Notes under the pieces: model-generated | What the model saw: the letters and a program-made list of their open reading frames with translations, nothing else | The model's database searches: none | Told to the model about the DNA's origin: nothing | Shown here: piece after piece, positions 1-6,868 of the stretch | Numbering within the stretch: position 1 is the stretch's first letter | Layout of the letters: the number at the start of each line of letters is the position of its first letter | Assembly: GCA_031287585.1 (NCBI GenBank) | Contig: JAITST010000435.1 | Span: 1 to 8,796, forward strand | DNA length: 8,796 nucleotides | Source: Planctomycetaceae bacterium | Lineage (GTDB): Bacteria; Planctomycetota; Planctomycetia; Pirellulales; Thermoguttaceae | Direction of reading: 5' to 3' | Translations under genes and position numbers: made by a program

Positions 1-142
1 CCATCGATCCTAGAAAAACTTGGATTCTGAAAAACTTTGCAATCAATGGCGTGTTGGTATCAACCGTTGAAAACCACATCATCATATTGTAAAATTATTC
101 TACGTATAAACATTCCCCAAAACATTATTTCCAGCAAAAACA
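1..142 (+). other. Upstream region, possible end of a preceding gene
   Basis: One plus-strand frame is open from base 3 to a TAA at 90-92. It would encode about 29 residues ending in VENHIIIL, so it could be the C-terminus of an upstream gene. The segment is too short to recognise, and its AT-rich codons could equally be non-coding. The remaining 50 bases are AT-rich leader of the M50 gene. A promoter candidate overlaps the end of the open frame, which weakens the case that the frame is coding. Confidence 0.2.
67..95 (+). promoter_or_regulatory. Candidate sigma-70-type promoter for the M50/CPBP operon
   Basis: TTGAAA (67-72) and TAAAAT (90-95) are separated by exactly 17 bases, each close to the -35 and -10 consensus. 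Transcription would start near 102, leaving a leader of about 40 bases before the TTG start at 143. It is placed correctly for the two-gene unit, but AT-rich DNA produces such matches by chance. Confidence 0.4.
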
Positions 143-2398
143 TTGTCCACTTCACAACAACACCTTGTTGCTAGTTCACGGCGGCGGTTGCCTTTTTATG
201 TTCGGGCTGATTTGACGGTTCGGCGGTCGCAGTATCTTGGTTTAAGTTATTGGATTGTCAAAGACCCGATAGCGTCGCGGTATTTTCGTTTTCACGACGA
301 AGAGTATTTCATTATGTCGATGTTCGACGGTACCCGCAGTCTCGACGAAATTAAGAAAGCGTTCGAAGAAGAATTTCCGCCGCAGAAAATTAAAGTCGAA
401 GACTTACAACGTTTCATCGGACAATTACATCAGAGCAACTTGATTGTCGCCCTCGTACCGAATCAAGGAACAGAACTACTCGCAAAAAGACGCAAACGGA
501 AACGACAGGAATTTTTTCAGTACGCTACAAACATCCTCAGCATCAAGTTCAAAGGATTCGACCCCGACCGCATTTTGAATTTTTTGTACACGTTCGTCGC
601 GTGGTGTTTTCACCGCGTCTTTGTTGCCGCGACATTGTTACTATGTCTCGCTGCGGTCAGTCTTGTCGTTGTTCAGTTCGACGTTTTTTACTCTAAACTG
701 CCTGCCTTTTACTCGTTTTTCTCCGCCACAAACATTTGTCTGCTCACGGCAACACTCGGCGCAACGAAAATAATTCACGAGTTCGGTCACGGACTAACGG
801 CGAAACACTTTGACTGCGAATGTCACGAACTCGGATTTATGTTGCTCGTTTTAACACCGTGTTTATATGTGAACATTTCCGACGCGTGGCTACTGCCGAA
901 CAAATATCACCGGATGGCAATCGCTGCGGCGGGCGTTTGGGTTGAGTGTACTCTCGCGTCGATTTGCACGTTCCTCTGGTGGTTTTCAGAGCCGGGTATA
1001 TTGCATTACTTATGTTTGAACATTATGTTTGTTTCGTCTGTCAGCACAATCATTTTCAATATGAACCCGCTGCTGCGTTACGACGGTTACTACGTGATGA
1101 GCGACTGGCTCGAAATACCGAACTTACGGCAGAAGGCGACAAAGATTTTAACGCAAAAATGTTCGCAGTGGTTTCTCGGAATGGAACACACCGCAGACCC
1201 GTTTTTGCCGAATCGCAATCAGTCACTCTTTGCGTTGTATTCTGTCGCGGCGTTTTGTTACCGATGGGTTGTGATGGCTTCGATACTTTTTTTCTTGTAC
1301 AAAGTTTTCGAGCCGTATGGATTGAAAATTATTGGGCAAGCGATTGCGGCGATGTCGCTTGTGAGTTTGTTCGGGATGCCGCTTTACAAAGTTGTGAAAT
1401 TTTTCTGGATACCGGGGAGGATTTATCAAGTGAAAAAGAAACGATTTTATACGTCGCTCGCAGTGTTGGCGGCGATTGTTTGTTTCGTGTGTTTTTGTCC
1501 GCTGCCTTACACGGTGATTGTGCCGGTGATAATGGAGGTGCGCGGCAATGCGTCGCAGATGGTTTATGTACCGCAAATACAAGGCGGCGGCAGGTTGGTA
1601 GAACTGACAGACGCTGCGTGGAACGGGCAGATGGTTCGCGAAGGCGACGTGCTTGCGAAGATGGAAAATCTGTCGCTTGACCGCGAATTGCTCGACTTAA
1701 TTGAGCGGATTCAATCGCAGAAGGCGGAGTTGTTGATGCTCGAACGTCTTCGTAACGAATCGCCGGACGCGGTTTACCGGATACAACCGCTCGAAGCGTT
1801 GTTGACGGCAACGGTTGCGGTTTATGAAAAGAAGCGGGAACTGTATTCACAACTGACGCTGGTCGCTCCGCAGGACGGTATCGTTATCTCGCCGCCATAC
1901 CGACAACATCGCGAGCCGCCCGACGGACAGTTACCGTTTTGGTACGGTTTACCGTTTGAACGTTACAACATTGGCGCAATGCTTGAACCGGGGACGTTGT
2001 TTTGTACGATTGGCGACCCGAAGAAACTGGAAGCGGTGTTGGTCGTTGACCAGTCGAAAATATCGTTTTTACAGCCGGAACAGAAGGTTGAGATTTTGCT
2101 TAACGAGTTTCCTGACCGTGTGATTGACGCGCGGATGGGATTGTATGAAGACCGTGAAATGGACAGCGTGCCGCCGCAGTTATCGGTACAGGGCGGCGGC
2201 GACGTGCCGACGACAACAGAGGCGGACGGACACGAACGTCCGAGCGCGGCATCGTATCGGGCGATGGTGCCGGTGGACAACGACGACGAGACGATACGGG
2301 CAGGAATGACGGGACTGGCGAAAGTTCACGTAGCACCGCAAACGTTGGCGGCAAGGTTGTGGCGGTATGTGCAAGAGACATTCCATTTTAAGTTATAG
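143..2398 (+). CDS. M50 (site-2-type) intramembrane metalloprotease with PqqD-like N-terminus and HlyD-like C-terminus
   Basis: This 751-residue inner-membrane protein has three parts. Residues about 18-105 resemble a PqqD-like winged helix, the fold that binds peptide substrates in RiPP pathways. The central multi-helix part holds the zinc motif HEFGH (residues 212-216) and a second motif NPLLRYDG (308-315), whose Asp is the expected third ligand of M50/S2P proteases. Residues about 460-735 look like a HlyD/biotin-lipoyl membrane-fusion arm with a helical hairpin, including APQDGIV near 575. The combination is typical of planctomycete 'peptidase M50 / efflux adaptor' proteins. The start must be TTG: the frame opens after a stop at 107-109, there is no in-frame ATG before about residue 58, and a start there would remove most of the PqqD-like part. 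No Shine-Dalgarno is visible. The substrate is unknown; it may cleave or export peptides. Confidence 0.88.
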   Translation: MSTSQQHLVASSRRRLPFYVRADLTVRRSQYLGLSYWIVKDPIASRYFRFHDEEYFIMSMFDGTRSLDEIKKAFEEEFPPQKIKVEDLQRFIGQLHQSNLIVALVPNQGTELLAKRRKRKRQEFFQYATNILSIKFKGFDPDRILNFLYTFVAWCFHRVFVAATLLLCLAAVSLVVVQFDVFYSKLPAFYSFFSATNICLLTATLGATKIIHEFGHGLTAKHFDCECHELGFMLLVLTPCLYVNISDAWLLPNKYHRMAIAAAGVWVECTLASICTFLWWFSEPGILHYLCLNIMFVSSVSTIIFNMNPLLRYDGYYVMSDWLEIPNLRQKATKILTQKCSQWFLGMEHTADPFLPNRNQSLFALYSVAAFCYRWVVMASILFFLYKVFEPYGLKIIGQAIAAMSLVSLFGMPLYKVVKFFWIPGRIYQVKKKRFYTSLAVLAAIVCFVCFCPLPYTVIVPVIMEVRGNASQMVYVPQIQGGGRLVELTDAAWNGQMVREGDVLAKMENLSLDRELLDLIERIQSQKAELLMLERLRNESPDAVYRIQPLEALLTATVAVYEKKRELYSQLTLVAPQDGIVISPPYRQHREPPDGQLPFWYGLPFERYNIGAMLEPGTLFCTIGDPKKLEAVLVVDQSKISFLQPEQKVEILLNEFPDRVIDARMGLYEDREMDSVPPQLSVQGGGDVPTTTEADGHERPSAASYRAMVPVDNDDETIRAGMTGLAKVHVAPQTLAARLWRYVQETFHFKL

Positions 2399-2408
2399 TT
2401 TGAAAATA

Positions 2409-3203
2409 ATGTCACAATCATCAACGAATCATAAACTAAACGCGGTTGACGTTTTGTTAATTGTTGCCGTTTATTTTTTCTTCATAATTTTGTTCCAACG
2501 TATTAGTCACGATATTTACGGTGAGGCAAATGTAAACGGCATCGCAACAGCCGAACAACCGGCAACGGTTGATGTAACAACAGACAAAACCGCATCGCCG
2601 CATCCGATAGTGATACTGGTTTGCAACTCGCGGGGCGACATCGTGTTCTTGGTTTCGTTGTTCGTAATCGCGTGCGTGCTAACGCCGTTCAATGAAGAAT
2701 TTTTGTTCCGTTTTATTTTGCTGGGGGTCCTGCGTGAGGTATTGGGTAACAAAATGTTGAACAGTATTATAGCGGTAGTAATAATTTCATTGCTATTCGC
2801 GTCAGTTCACGTAAGAAGCCCCGAAGCGTTGCCATACGAAACACTCCGCCGGAATATCATATTCGCAACCGCGGGGATAACGTGCGCGACACTTGCGGTA
2901 ATACTATATTTGGCAACAGTAAAACAAATGCGGCTGAACGATTTTGGAATAAACATAAAACAAATACCTGCCGACGCGATGCTTGGAGCAATAACATCAA
3001 TAATAGCAATACCAATCCTGACAATGGCGAACAGTGTCCTGTCATCACGACTACCAAACACAGTAACCGACCCGATACCGATATTTTTCTTATCAATAGT
3101 CTTCGGAATGCTATACGTCAAAACAAATCGAATCACAGCACCAATCGTTGCCCACATAACATTCAATACCATCTCATACTGTATAACGATAACAATTATA
3201 TGA
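2409..3203 (+). CDS. CPBP (CAAX/Abi) family intramembrane metalloprotease
   Basis: This 264-residue multi-pass membrane protein carries all three catalytic motifs of the CPBP/Rce1 family: EEFLFR (EExxxR, residues 96-101), FASVH (FxxxH, 130-134) and HITFN (HxxxN, 249-253). It should therefore be an active membrane metalloprotease. Bacterial relatives process or give immunity against peptides such as bacteriocins, or act on membrane substrates. The first helix (about residues 18-36) is followed by a polar loop of about 40 residues and then the active-site helices. I chose the ATG 10 bases after the M50 stop. An earlier in-frame ATG at 2367 would overlap the M50 gene and add 14 polar residues with no homology value. 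The tight spacing implies one transcript with the M50 gene, so the two proteases may share a pathway. No Shine-Dalgarno is seen. Confidence 0.9.
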   Translation: MSQSSTNHKLNAVDVLLIVAVYFFFIILFQRISHDIYGEANVNGIATAEQPATVDVTTDKTASPHPIVILVCNSRGDIVFLVSLFVIACVLTPFNEEFLFRFILLGVLREVLGNKMLNSIIAVVIISLLFASVHVRSPEALPYETLRRNIIFATAGITCATLAVILYLATVKQMRLNDFGINIKQIPADAMLGAITSIIAIPILTMANSVLSSRLPNTVTDPIPIFFLSIVFGMLYVKTNRITAPIVAHITFNTISYCITITII

Positions 3204-3259
3204 AAAAGATTAAATTATCCGATGTCGAATTGTTTATTGAATCAGCGGGCAAAAAATAA
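3200..3259 (+). CDS. Possible 19-residue ORF overlapping the CPBP stop (ATGA)
   Basis: The CPBP stop TGA (3201-3203) overlaps an ATG at 3200-3202, giving the ATGA arrangement typical of translational coupling. The frame encodes MKKIKLSDVELFIESAGKK and ends at TAA 3257-3259. It could be a tiny coupled peptide or the surviving start of a lost third operon gene. It is short enough to be chance. Confidence 0.2.
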   Translation: MKKIKLSDVELFIESAGKK

Positions 3260-3296
3260 CCGAAGTTTTAAAAACATACACCCGCGTTCACAACAT

Positions 3297-5327
3297 CTAT
3301 GCTCTGGTTTTCTCTGTTTGTTCTTCCCAGTGTTCGTATAGTTGCGTTAGTTTGGATTGTTCTTCGTTTATTTCTTCCTGAACTTGTTTTACTTTTTGAC
3401 CGTCACGCAGAATATCTGGATTCAGTAAGTCGTCGTTCAGGGACATTATTCTTGTTTCTCTGGCGAAAATCTCTTCCTCTATTTCTGTTACTTTTCTGTA
3501 TGGATACTTTCTTTGTTTCTTTGCTGGCTTCTGCTCTGTTCTTCGCTCCGGTTTTTGTTCTTGTTTTTTCTCCGGCTTGGGTACTGGTTTCTGTTCCTGT
3601 TTATGTTTTTTTGCTGGTTGTTGAGGTTGCGGTTTTGGGTTTGGCTTTGGTACCGGTTGTTTGTTTTTATCCGATGTATTAGCCAGAAACGGGTCGGCGA
3701 ACAGTCCTTTGGATACCATTTGACGGAACGATGTGTAGTTTCCTTCCAACACTTTGAAGCGTGCGTCGGGTTGGATGATTAGCAAGTGGTCGGCTACACG
3801 GTCAACGAAGTAGCGGTCGTGGCTTATGAAAATTACCGAGCCGTCGAATTTTTTTATCGCTTCCTCCAACGCTTTTCTCGCCCACAAATCTAAATGATTC
3901 GTCGGTTCATCCAGAATCAGCACGTTTGCGTCTTCCGCCGATAGTCTTGCTAACGCGGCTCTGCAACGTTGCCCGCCGCTTAAACTTCCTACCGTTTGCA
4001 ACTGTTGGTCGCCCGTCAAACCGAACGAAGCCAATAAATTTCGCCGTGCAAGTTCGTCAAATATACGCCCCGGCGGACGTACCGCGTCAACTACACGCTC
4101 GTCATTGTTAATCACGTGAATCATCTGGTCGAAGTAACCAACTTTCACTCCTTGCCCGTGCGCGACCGTCCCGCTATCCGACTTTATCTCGTGTAACATC
4201 GTTTTCAGCAACGTCGTTTTACCGCAGCCGTTCGGTCCTACGATTGCCCAACGTTGACCGCGTAAAACATCAAACGAGAGTTCTTTGAATAACCGTCTTT
4301 CACCAAACCCCTTCGATAAATTCTCAACACGAAACACGAGGTCACCGGTGCGGCTTGCTTTCGGAAACGTCATTGGCGGCGTGTCGATTCTTCGCGGCAA
4401 TGACGCTGGCTCTTCCTGTAATCGTTCAAGTTTTTTACGGCGGTCTTCCGCTTGCGTGGTTTTGTTACCAGAACTCGCGTGATTCCGCCGAATAAATTCT
4501 TTCGCTTTCTCTACTTCTTCAACATATTTTTCATAAGTCCGCGTTTGCACAAGTAATCGTTCCTCTTTCAACTCTGAATACTTTGAGAAGTTACCCGGAT
4601 AGTCGTCAATTGTTCCGGCGAAGAGTTCAAACGTGCGGTTTGTGACACGGTCGAGAAAGTATCGGTCGTGCGAAACGAGAATCACAGCGGCAGGGGTATT
4701 ACGCAAAAAATCTTCGAGCCACTCGGTCGCGAGCAGGTCGAGATGGTTTGACGGTTCGTCGAGCAACATTATGGCTGGTTCTTCGAGTAGAAGTTTCGCT
4801 AAACCGAGACGATTCAACTCGCCGCCGCTGAGCGATGTTGTTTGTTTCGTGAAATCCGCTTCGGTAAAACCGAGACCGAGTAGAATCTTTTCGACACGAT
4901 GGTCGAGATGATATGCGTCGTGACGCAACAACGCTTCGTGAATCCGGTCATAACGGGCAGCGAGACGTTGTTGTTCAGACGCATCAAATGACGTGTCGGC
5001 AAGTTTGGTTGCGAGTTCTTCGGCTTCGTTTTGTAAGGCGATTAACGGTGCGAGAGCGAGTTGCGTTTCTTCCAAAACCGTTCGCCCCGGCTCGATATGC
5101 GGACGCTGTTCGAGATAACCTATACTAGCATCGCCGACACATTCGATGCTGCCGCGTTCCAATTCCTCGTGACCGGCAATGATATTGAGCAACGTAGTCT
5201 TACCGCTGCCGTTGGTACCAACAAGACCAATTTTGTCGTTGTCACGAACTTGAAATGTAACATCAACGAGTACAGGGTCTTCGGAAAAATGCTTGCGTAT
5301 GTGTTCGACAGTTAGGATTACTGGCAT
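3297..5327 (-). CDS. ABC-F family ATPase (Uup/YdiF-like) with C-terminal coiled coil
   Basis: This soluble 676-residue protein has two ABC ATPase domains and no membrane domain. The first has Walker A GTNGSGKT (37-44), signature LSGGELNR and Walker B LLDEPSNHLD. The second has GPNGCGKT (364-371), LSGGQRCR and LILDEPTNHLD. Each is followed by SHDRYF with the switch histidine. Between them lies a helical, charged linker (about 245-320) like the P-site tRNA interaction motif. ABC-F proteins bind the ribosomal E site and regulate or rescue translation; some give antibiotic resistance. After the second domain come about 55 residues rich in Lys, Pro and Gln, then a coiled coil (about 602-676) matching the C-terminal domain found in Uup/YdiF-type members. 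I chose the ATG at 5325-5327 (MPVILTVEH) because family members begin there; a TTG 25 codons upstream adds an unrelated tail. It converges on the CPBP gene. Confidence 0.93.
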   Translation of the reverse strand: MPVILTVEHIRKHFSEDPVLVDVTFQVRDNDKIGLVGTNGSGKTTLLNIIAGHEELERGSIECVGDASIGYLEQRPHIEPGRTVLEETQLALAPLIALQNEAEELATKLADTSFDASEQQRLAARYDRIHEALLRHDAYHLDHRVEKILLGLGFTEADFTKQTTSLSGGELNRLGLAKLLLEEPAIMLLDEPSNHLDLLATEWLEDFLRNTPAAVILVSHDRYFLDRVTNRTFELFAGTIDDYPGNFSKYSELKEERLLVQTRTYEKYVEEVEKAKEFIRRNHASSGNKTTQAEDRRKKLERLQEEPASLPRRIDTPPMTFPKASRTGDLVFRVENLSKGFGERRLFKELSFDVLRGQRWAIVGPNGCGKTTLLKTMLHEIKSDSGTVAHGQGVKVGYFDQMIHVINNDERVVDAVRPPGRIFDELARRNLLASFGLTGDQQLQTVGSLSGGQRCRAALARLSAEDANVLILDEPTNHLDLWARKALEEAIKKFDGSVIFISHDRYFVDRVADHLLIIQPDARFKVLEGNYTSFRQMVSKGLFADPFLANTSDKNKQPVPKPNPKPQPQQPAKKHKQEQKPVPKPEKKQEQKPERRTEQKPAKKQRKYPYRKVTEIEEEIFARETRIMSLNDDLLNPDILRDGQKVKQVQEEINEEQSKLTQLYEHWEEQTEKTRA
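3515..3680 (-). repeat. Low-complexity Lys/Pro/Gln-rich coding segment in the ABC-F gene
   Basis: About 55 codons encode imperfect KPxPKP, EQKP and PAKK units, for example KQPVPKPNPKPQP followed later by EQKPVPKPEKK. At the DNA level this shows as repeated plus-strand tracts rich in T and G. It links the second ATPase domain to the C-terminal coiled coil and is probably a disordered, basic tether that could contact rRNA. Confidence 0.7.
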
Positions 5328-5471
5328 ATAAAAATATAATTTTATGAATGGAAAATTAAATACATTTGTAGTATCTGCACTTTCCAAATTTTGCTCTTGC
5401 AAAAAAGTGGGTGTTCGGTGTAAGATGTAAGTACAAACAACAAACCTTCACCCCTAACCCCACTTCCGACA
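5328..5471. other. Divergent intergenic region upstream of the ABC-F gene
   Basis: This should contain the ABC-F promoter on the minus strand, but I found no convincing -35/-10 pair and no Shine-Dalgarno before the ATG; the leader is very AT-rich. An inverted 7-mer, AAGTGGG (5405-5411) with CCCACTT (5459-5465), spans the part farthest from the gene and may mark an edge of the debris that follows. Confidence 0.35.
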
Positions 5472-5663
5472 ATGGATCGTCAGCAGAGTATTTTATCGCG
5501 ATTTCAAAACGCAGTCAAGTCAGTTTCAATGAATCTTTCACAGATTTGCCAACGTTACTTCCTACTGCTCGCACTCGGCGTTCTCCTCACTAATGCGCAA
5601 CGCCGAACCATTGCCGCTTGGCAATTCCGGTTGCTCAAATCCTGCCCGACTTGTCCTTTTTAA
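5472..5663 (+). pseudogene. Possible N-terminal remnant of a transposase
   Basis: A 63-codon frame starts at ATG 5472 and reads MDRQQSILSRFQ, then RYFLLLALGVLLTNAQRRTI (about residues 28-47) and AAW, before ending at TAA 5661-5663. From memory, the pattern of a hydrophobic helix followed by an arginine-rich 'RRTIAAW' resembles the N-terminus of DDE-type transposases common in planctomycetes. No catalytic region follows, so if real it is a fragment. After about residue 50 a different frame looks more protein-like, which suggests a junction or frameshift near 5615. It could instead be a small unknown protein. Confidence 0.35.
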
Positions 5664-5785
5664 TGGGCATTGAGAAACTCGGCATCATCGGGATTATGGC
5701 GGCGGGGATTTTATTCTTCGTCAGGGAGCGGCGGAGACGAAAATCGACACACTCAACATTGACGAAGTCATCGAAACGGCAATGA
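5593..5785 (+). pseudogene. Hydrophobic fragment of unknown gene (phage-like debris)
   Basis: In this frame the segment LAIPVAQILPDLSFLMGIEK leads into a membrane helix (LGIIGIMAAGILFFV) and a basic tail RERRRRK, ending at TGA 5783-5785. An ATG at 5663 overlaps the TAA of the preceding frame (TAATG), so a 40-residue single-helix protein is conceivable. In a third frame, up to a TAG at 5806-5808, the same DNA encodes DTLNIDEVIETAMIGATFGA, which also looks protein-like. Competing frames in so short a space suggest decayed sequence, though a run of small overlapping phage genes would look similar. Confidence 0.3.
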
Positions 5786-6074
5786 TTGGAGCAACATTTG
5801 GCGCATAGCCGGAAGTTTGCATCTCGACCCGCGACCGTTCACGCTGCGCCAACTCATCTGGATGACCGAAGGATGAGACAAACACGTTTGGAGTGTCACT
5901 TCGGCAATGATGGCATTGATTGCAATTTGCCATCGGGATTCCAAACGAAGTGCGGTGACGGCGGACGATTTTAATCCGCCCCTGCATAATGAAAGACAAA
6001 ACATCATTCTGATTACAGACGAAAACGTAAACATAATGCGGGATGAATTTGTCAGAGCATTTCAAGGAAATTAA
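5763..6074 (+). pseudogene. Decayed phage-tail-associated-like gene with internal TGA
   Basis: The plus-strand frame open from 5763 reads NDWSNIWRIAGSLHLDPRPF, then TLRQLIWMTEG, an in-frame TGA at 5874-5876, then DKHVWSVTSAMMALIAICHR and on to ADDFNPP, ending at TAA 6072-6074. Homology-like sequence on both sides of the TGA fits one C-to-T change of CGA (Arg). UGA is used as a normal stop by the CPBP gene and by the ORF ending at 6868, so recoding is unlikely. From memory, the 'LDPRPFTLRxLxxMxEG ... DFxP' pattern resembles a small protein of planctomycete prophage tail modules. No start codon or tail genes are nearby. I infer a prophage remnant. Confidence 0.4.
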
Positions 6075-6106
6075 CCTGATGAGCCATTTTTTACATAGAG
6101 ATTTTC

Positions 6107-6162
6107 ACAGGTAGGTAAGAGTAGAATACAAAAACTATCCTTATCTATCCTTACCTACCTGT
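6107..6162. repeat. Long inverted repeat with 10-base subrepeats
   Basis: The left arm ACAGGTAGGTAAG (6107-6119) is perfectly complementary to CTTACCTACCTGT (6150-6162). Extending inward gives 17 of 19 matches (6107-6125 with 6144-6162) around an 18-base loop; outside, TTTT (6102-6105) can pair with AAAA (6164-6167). The right half also consists of near-tandem 10-mers: CTATCCTTAT (6135-6144), CTATCCTTAC (6145-6154) and CTACCTGTAA (6155-6164). It lacks a trailing U-run on either strand, so it is not a standard terminator. It may be an end of a mobile element or a dispersed genomic repeat. Confidence 0.7.
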
Positions 6163-6215
6163 AAAAAAACAACTTTGCAATCGGTGTGGCAAACCGTAAA
6201 AGTGTGAAAAAATCC

Positions 6216-6250
6216 GGTTGGCGCAATGACCGACCTTTTTTTATTTTTTT
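6216..6250 (+). terminator. Rho-independent terminator
   Basis: GGTTGG (6216-6221) pairs with CCGACC (6230-6235), including one G-T pair, around an 8-base loop. It is followed directly by TTTTTTTATTTTTTT (6236-6250). It would stop plus-strand transcripts coming through the debris at 5472-6074 and insulate the gene at 6365. Confidence 0.7.
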
Positions 6251-6261
6251 GGGGAAAAACA

Positions 6262-6289
6262 TTGTTGTCAAACGTCTTTATGTTAGAAT
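6262..6289 (+). promoter_or_regulatory. Candidate promoter for the secreted protein gene
   Basis: TTGTTG (6262-6267) and TAGAAT (6284-6289) are 16 bases apart. They lie just after the terminator T-run and about 75 bases before the ATG at 6365. TTGTCA (6265-6270) is a better -35 hexamer, but its spacing of 13 is too short. Confidence 0.35.
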
Positions 6290-6364
6290 AACGCCATTAA
6301 AACGCTACGAAACTGTCGCCGACCATTCAGCGATGACCTCACTTTATAACCCCTATTCACTTCT

Positions 6365-6868
6365 ATGCAGAAAATTACGATTGCCATTTTGCTTATTTTG
6401 TCGTGGAGCATTTCGCCCCAAGCCGAAGAGCCGCAAAGCCAAAAAACCGTTGCGGATCAGCATCGGGAAATCAATATCAAAGGAATTCGGGAAGCCCTAA
6501 CCAACAACATCAATGCGGTTCCGACAATCGTTACCGGTTATGCGTTTCTTCCAGATGGTTCCCCTGCCGTTGGATTCAAAATCGGCGGTTGGGGACGAAG
6601 CATTTCTCATCCCGGTTACGGACATTTTCTTTTCGATACCGTAACCGATGAAAAGGGACATTTTACGCTTGAATTGTTCCGCCCCTTTCATTACTGGCTG
6701 ACCGTTGATGATCCGAACAATGTTTATACCGCATTGGATCACCGTATCGAATTGAAAGAGCCGCTCGAACCGCTCAATGCTTTTTTCATTTTTTTGATGT
6801 TTATGGTATGTTTCGTTATTTTAACAGGTGGTAACGACGGCGTACTCGCCGTAGTTACGCGGAGTTGA
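6365..6868 (+). CDS. Secreted protein with carboxypeptidase-regulatory-like domain, C-terminally truncated
   Basis: This 167-residue product begins with a signal peptide: MQK, a hydrophobic stretch ITIAILLILSWSI, and a likely cleavage after SPQA. Residues about 55-135 look like a Cna-B/carboxypeptidase-regulatory beta-sandwich: VTGYAFLPDGSPAVGFKI, then DTVTDEKGHFTLEL, then FHYWLTVDDPNNVYTALD. Such folds are common in planctomycete cell-surface proteins. The part after EPLEPL (about residue 138) changes abruptly to a hydrophobic stretch (FFIFLMFMVCFVIL) encoded by T-rich DNA and ends inside a hairpin repeat. Relatives I recall continue with more beta-strand repeats, so I infer that the original 3' end was lost by insertion or deletion near 6777. 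The ATG at 6365 is chosen because the signal peptide starts there. No Shine-Dalgarno is seen. It may no longer be functional. Confidence 0.6.
   Translation: MQKITIAILLILSWSISPQAEEPQSQKTVADQHREINIKGIREALTNNINAVPTIVTGYAFLPDGSPAVGFKIGGWGRSISHPGYGHFLFDTVTDEKGHFTLELFRPFHYWLTVDDPNNVYTALDHRIELKEPLEPLNAFFIFLMFMVCFVILTGGNDGVLAVVTRS

Noticed and set aside
946..1680. Long plus-strand ORF (244 codons) inside the M50 gene
   Set aside because: It lies in another frame of a gene with clear catalytic motifs, is arginine/cysteine-rich and shows no recognisable domain; it is a shadow frame.
2367..2408. Earlier ATG start for the CPBP protease
   Set aside because: It would overlap the M50 gene and add 14 residues that resemble no family N-terminus; the ATG at 2409 fits spacing and the first helix.
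3204..3296. Terminator between the convergent CPBP and ABC-F genes
   Set aside because: The only pairing (CGGG with CCCG) spans a long AT-rich loop and has no following T-run; not convincing on either strand.
5328..5402. TTG start 25 codons upstream for the ABC-F protein
   Set aside because: ABC-F proteins begin a few residues before the first strand (here MPVILTVEH), and the upstream stretch is AT-rich leader.
5874..5876. TGA read as an amino acid (recoded stop)
   Set aside because: TGA ends other genes in the window (3201-3203, 6866-6868), and CGA to TGA is a simple mutation in decayed sequence.
6135..6164. Possible start of a CRISPR-like or tandem repeat array
   Set aside because: Only three diverging 10-base units without spacers; far too short for a CRISPR.
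6186..6500. Plus-strand ORF of 104 codons starting with GTG
   Set aside because: It runs through a terminator and promoter and then overlaps the signal-peptide gene in another frame; its composition is basic and unlike a protein family.
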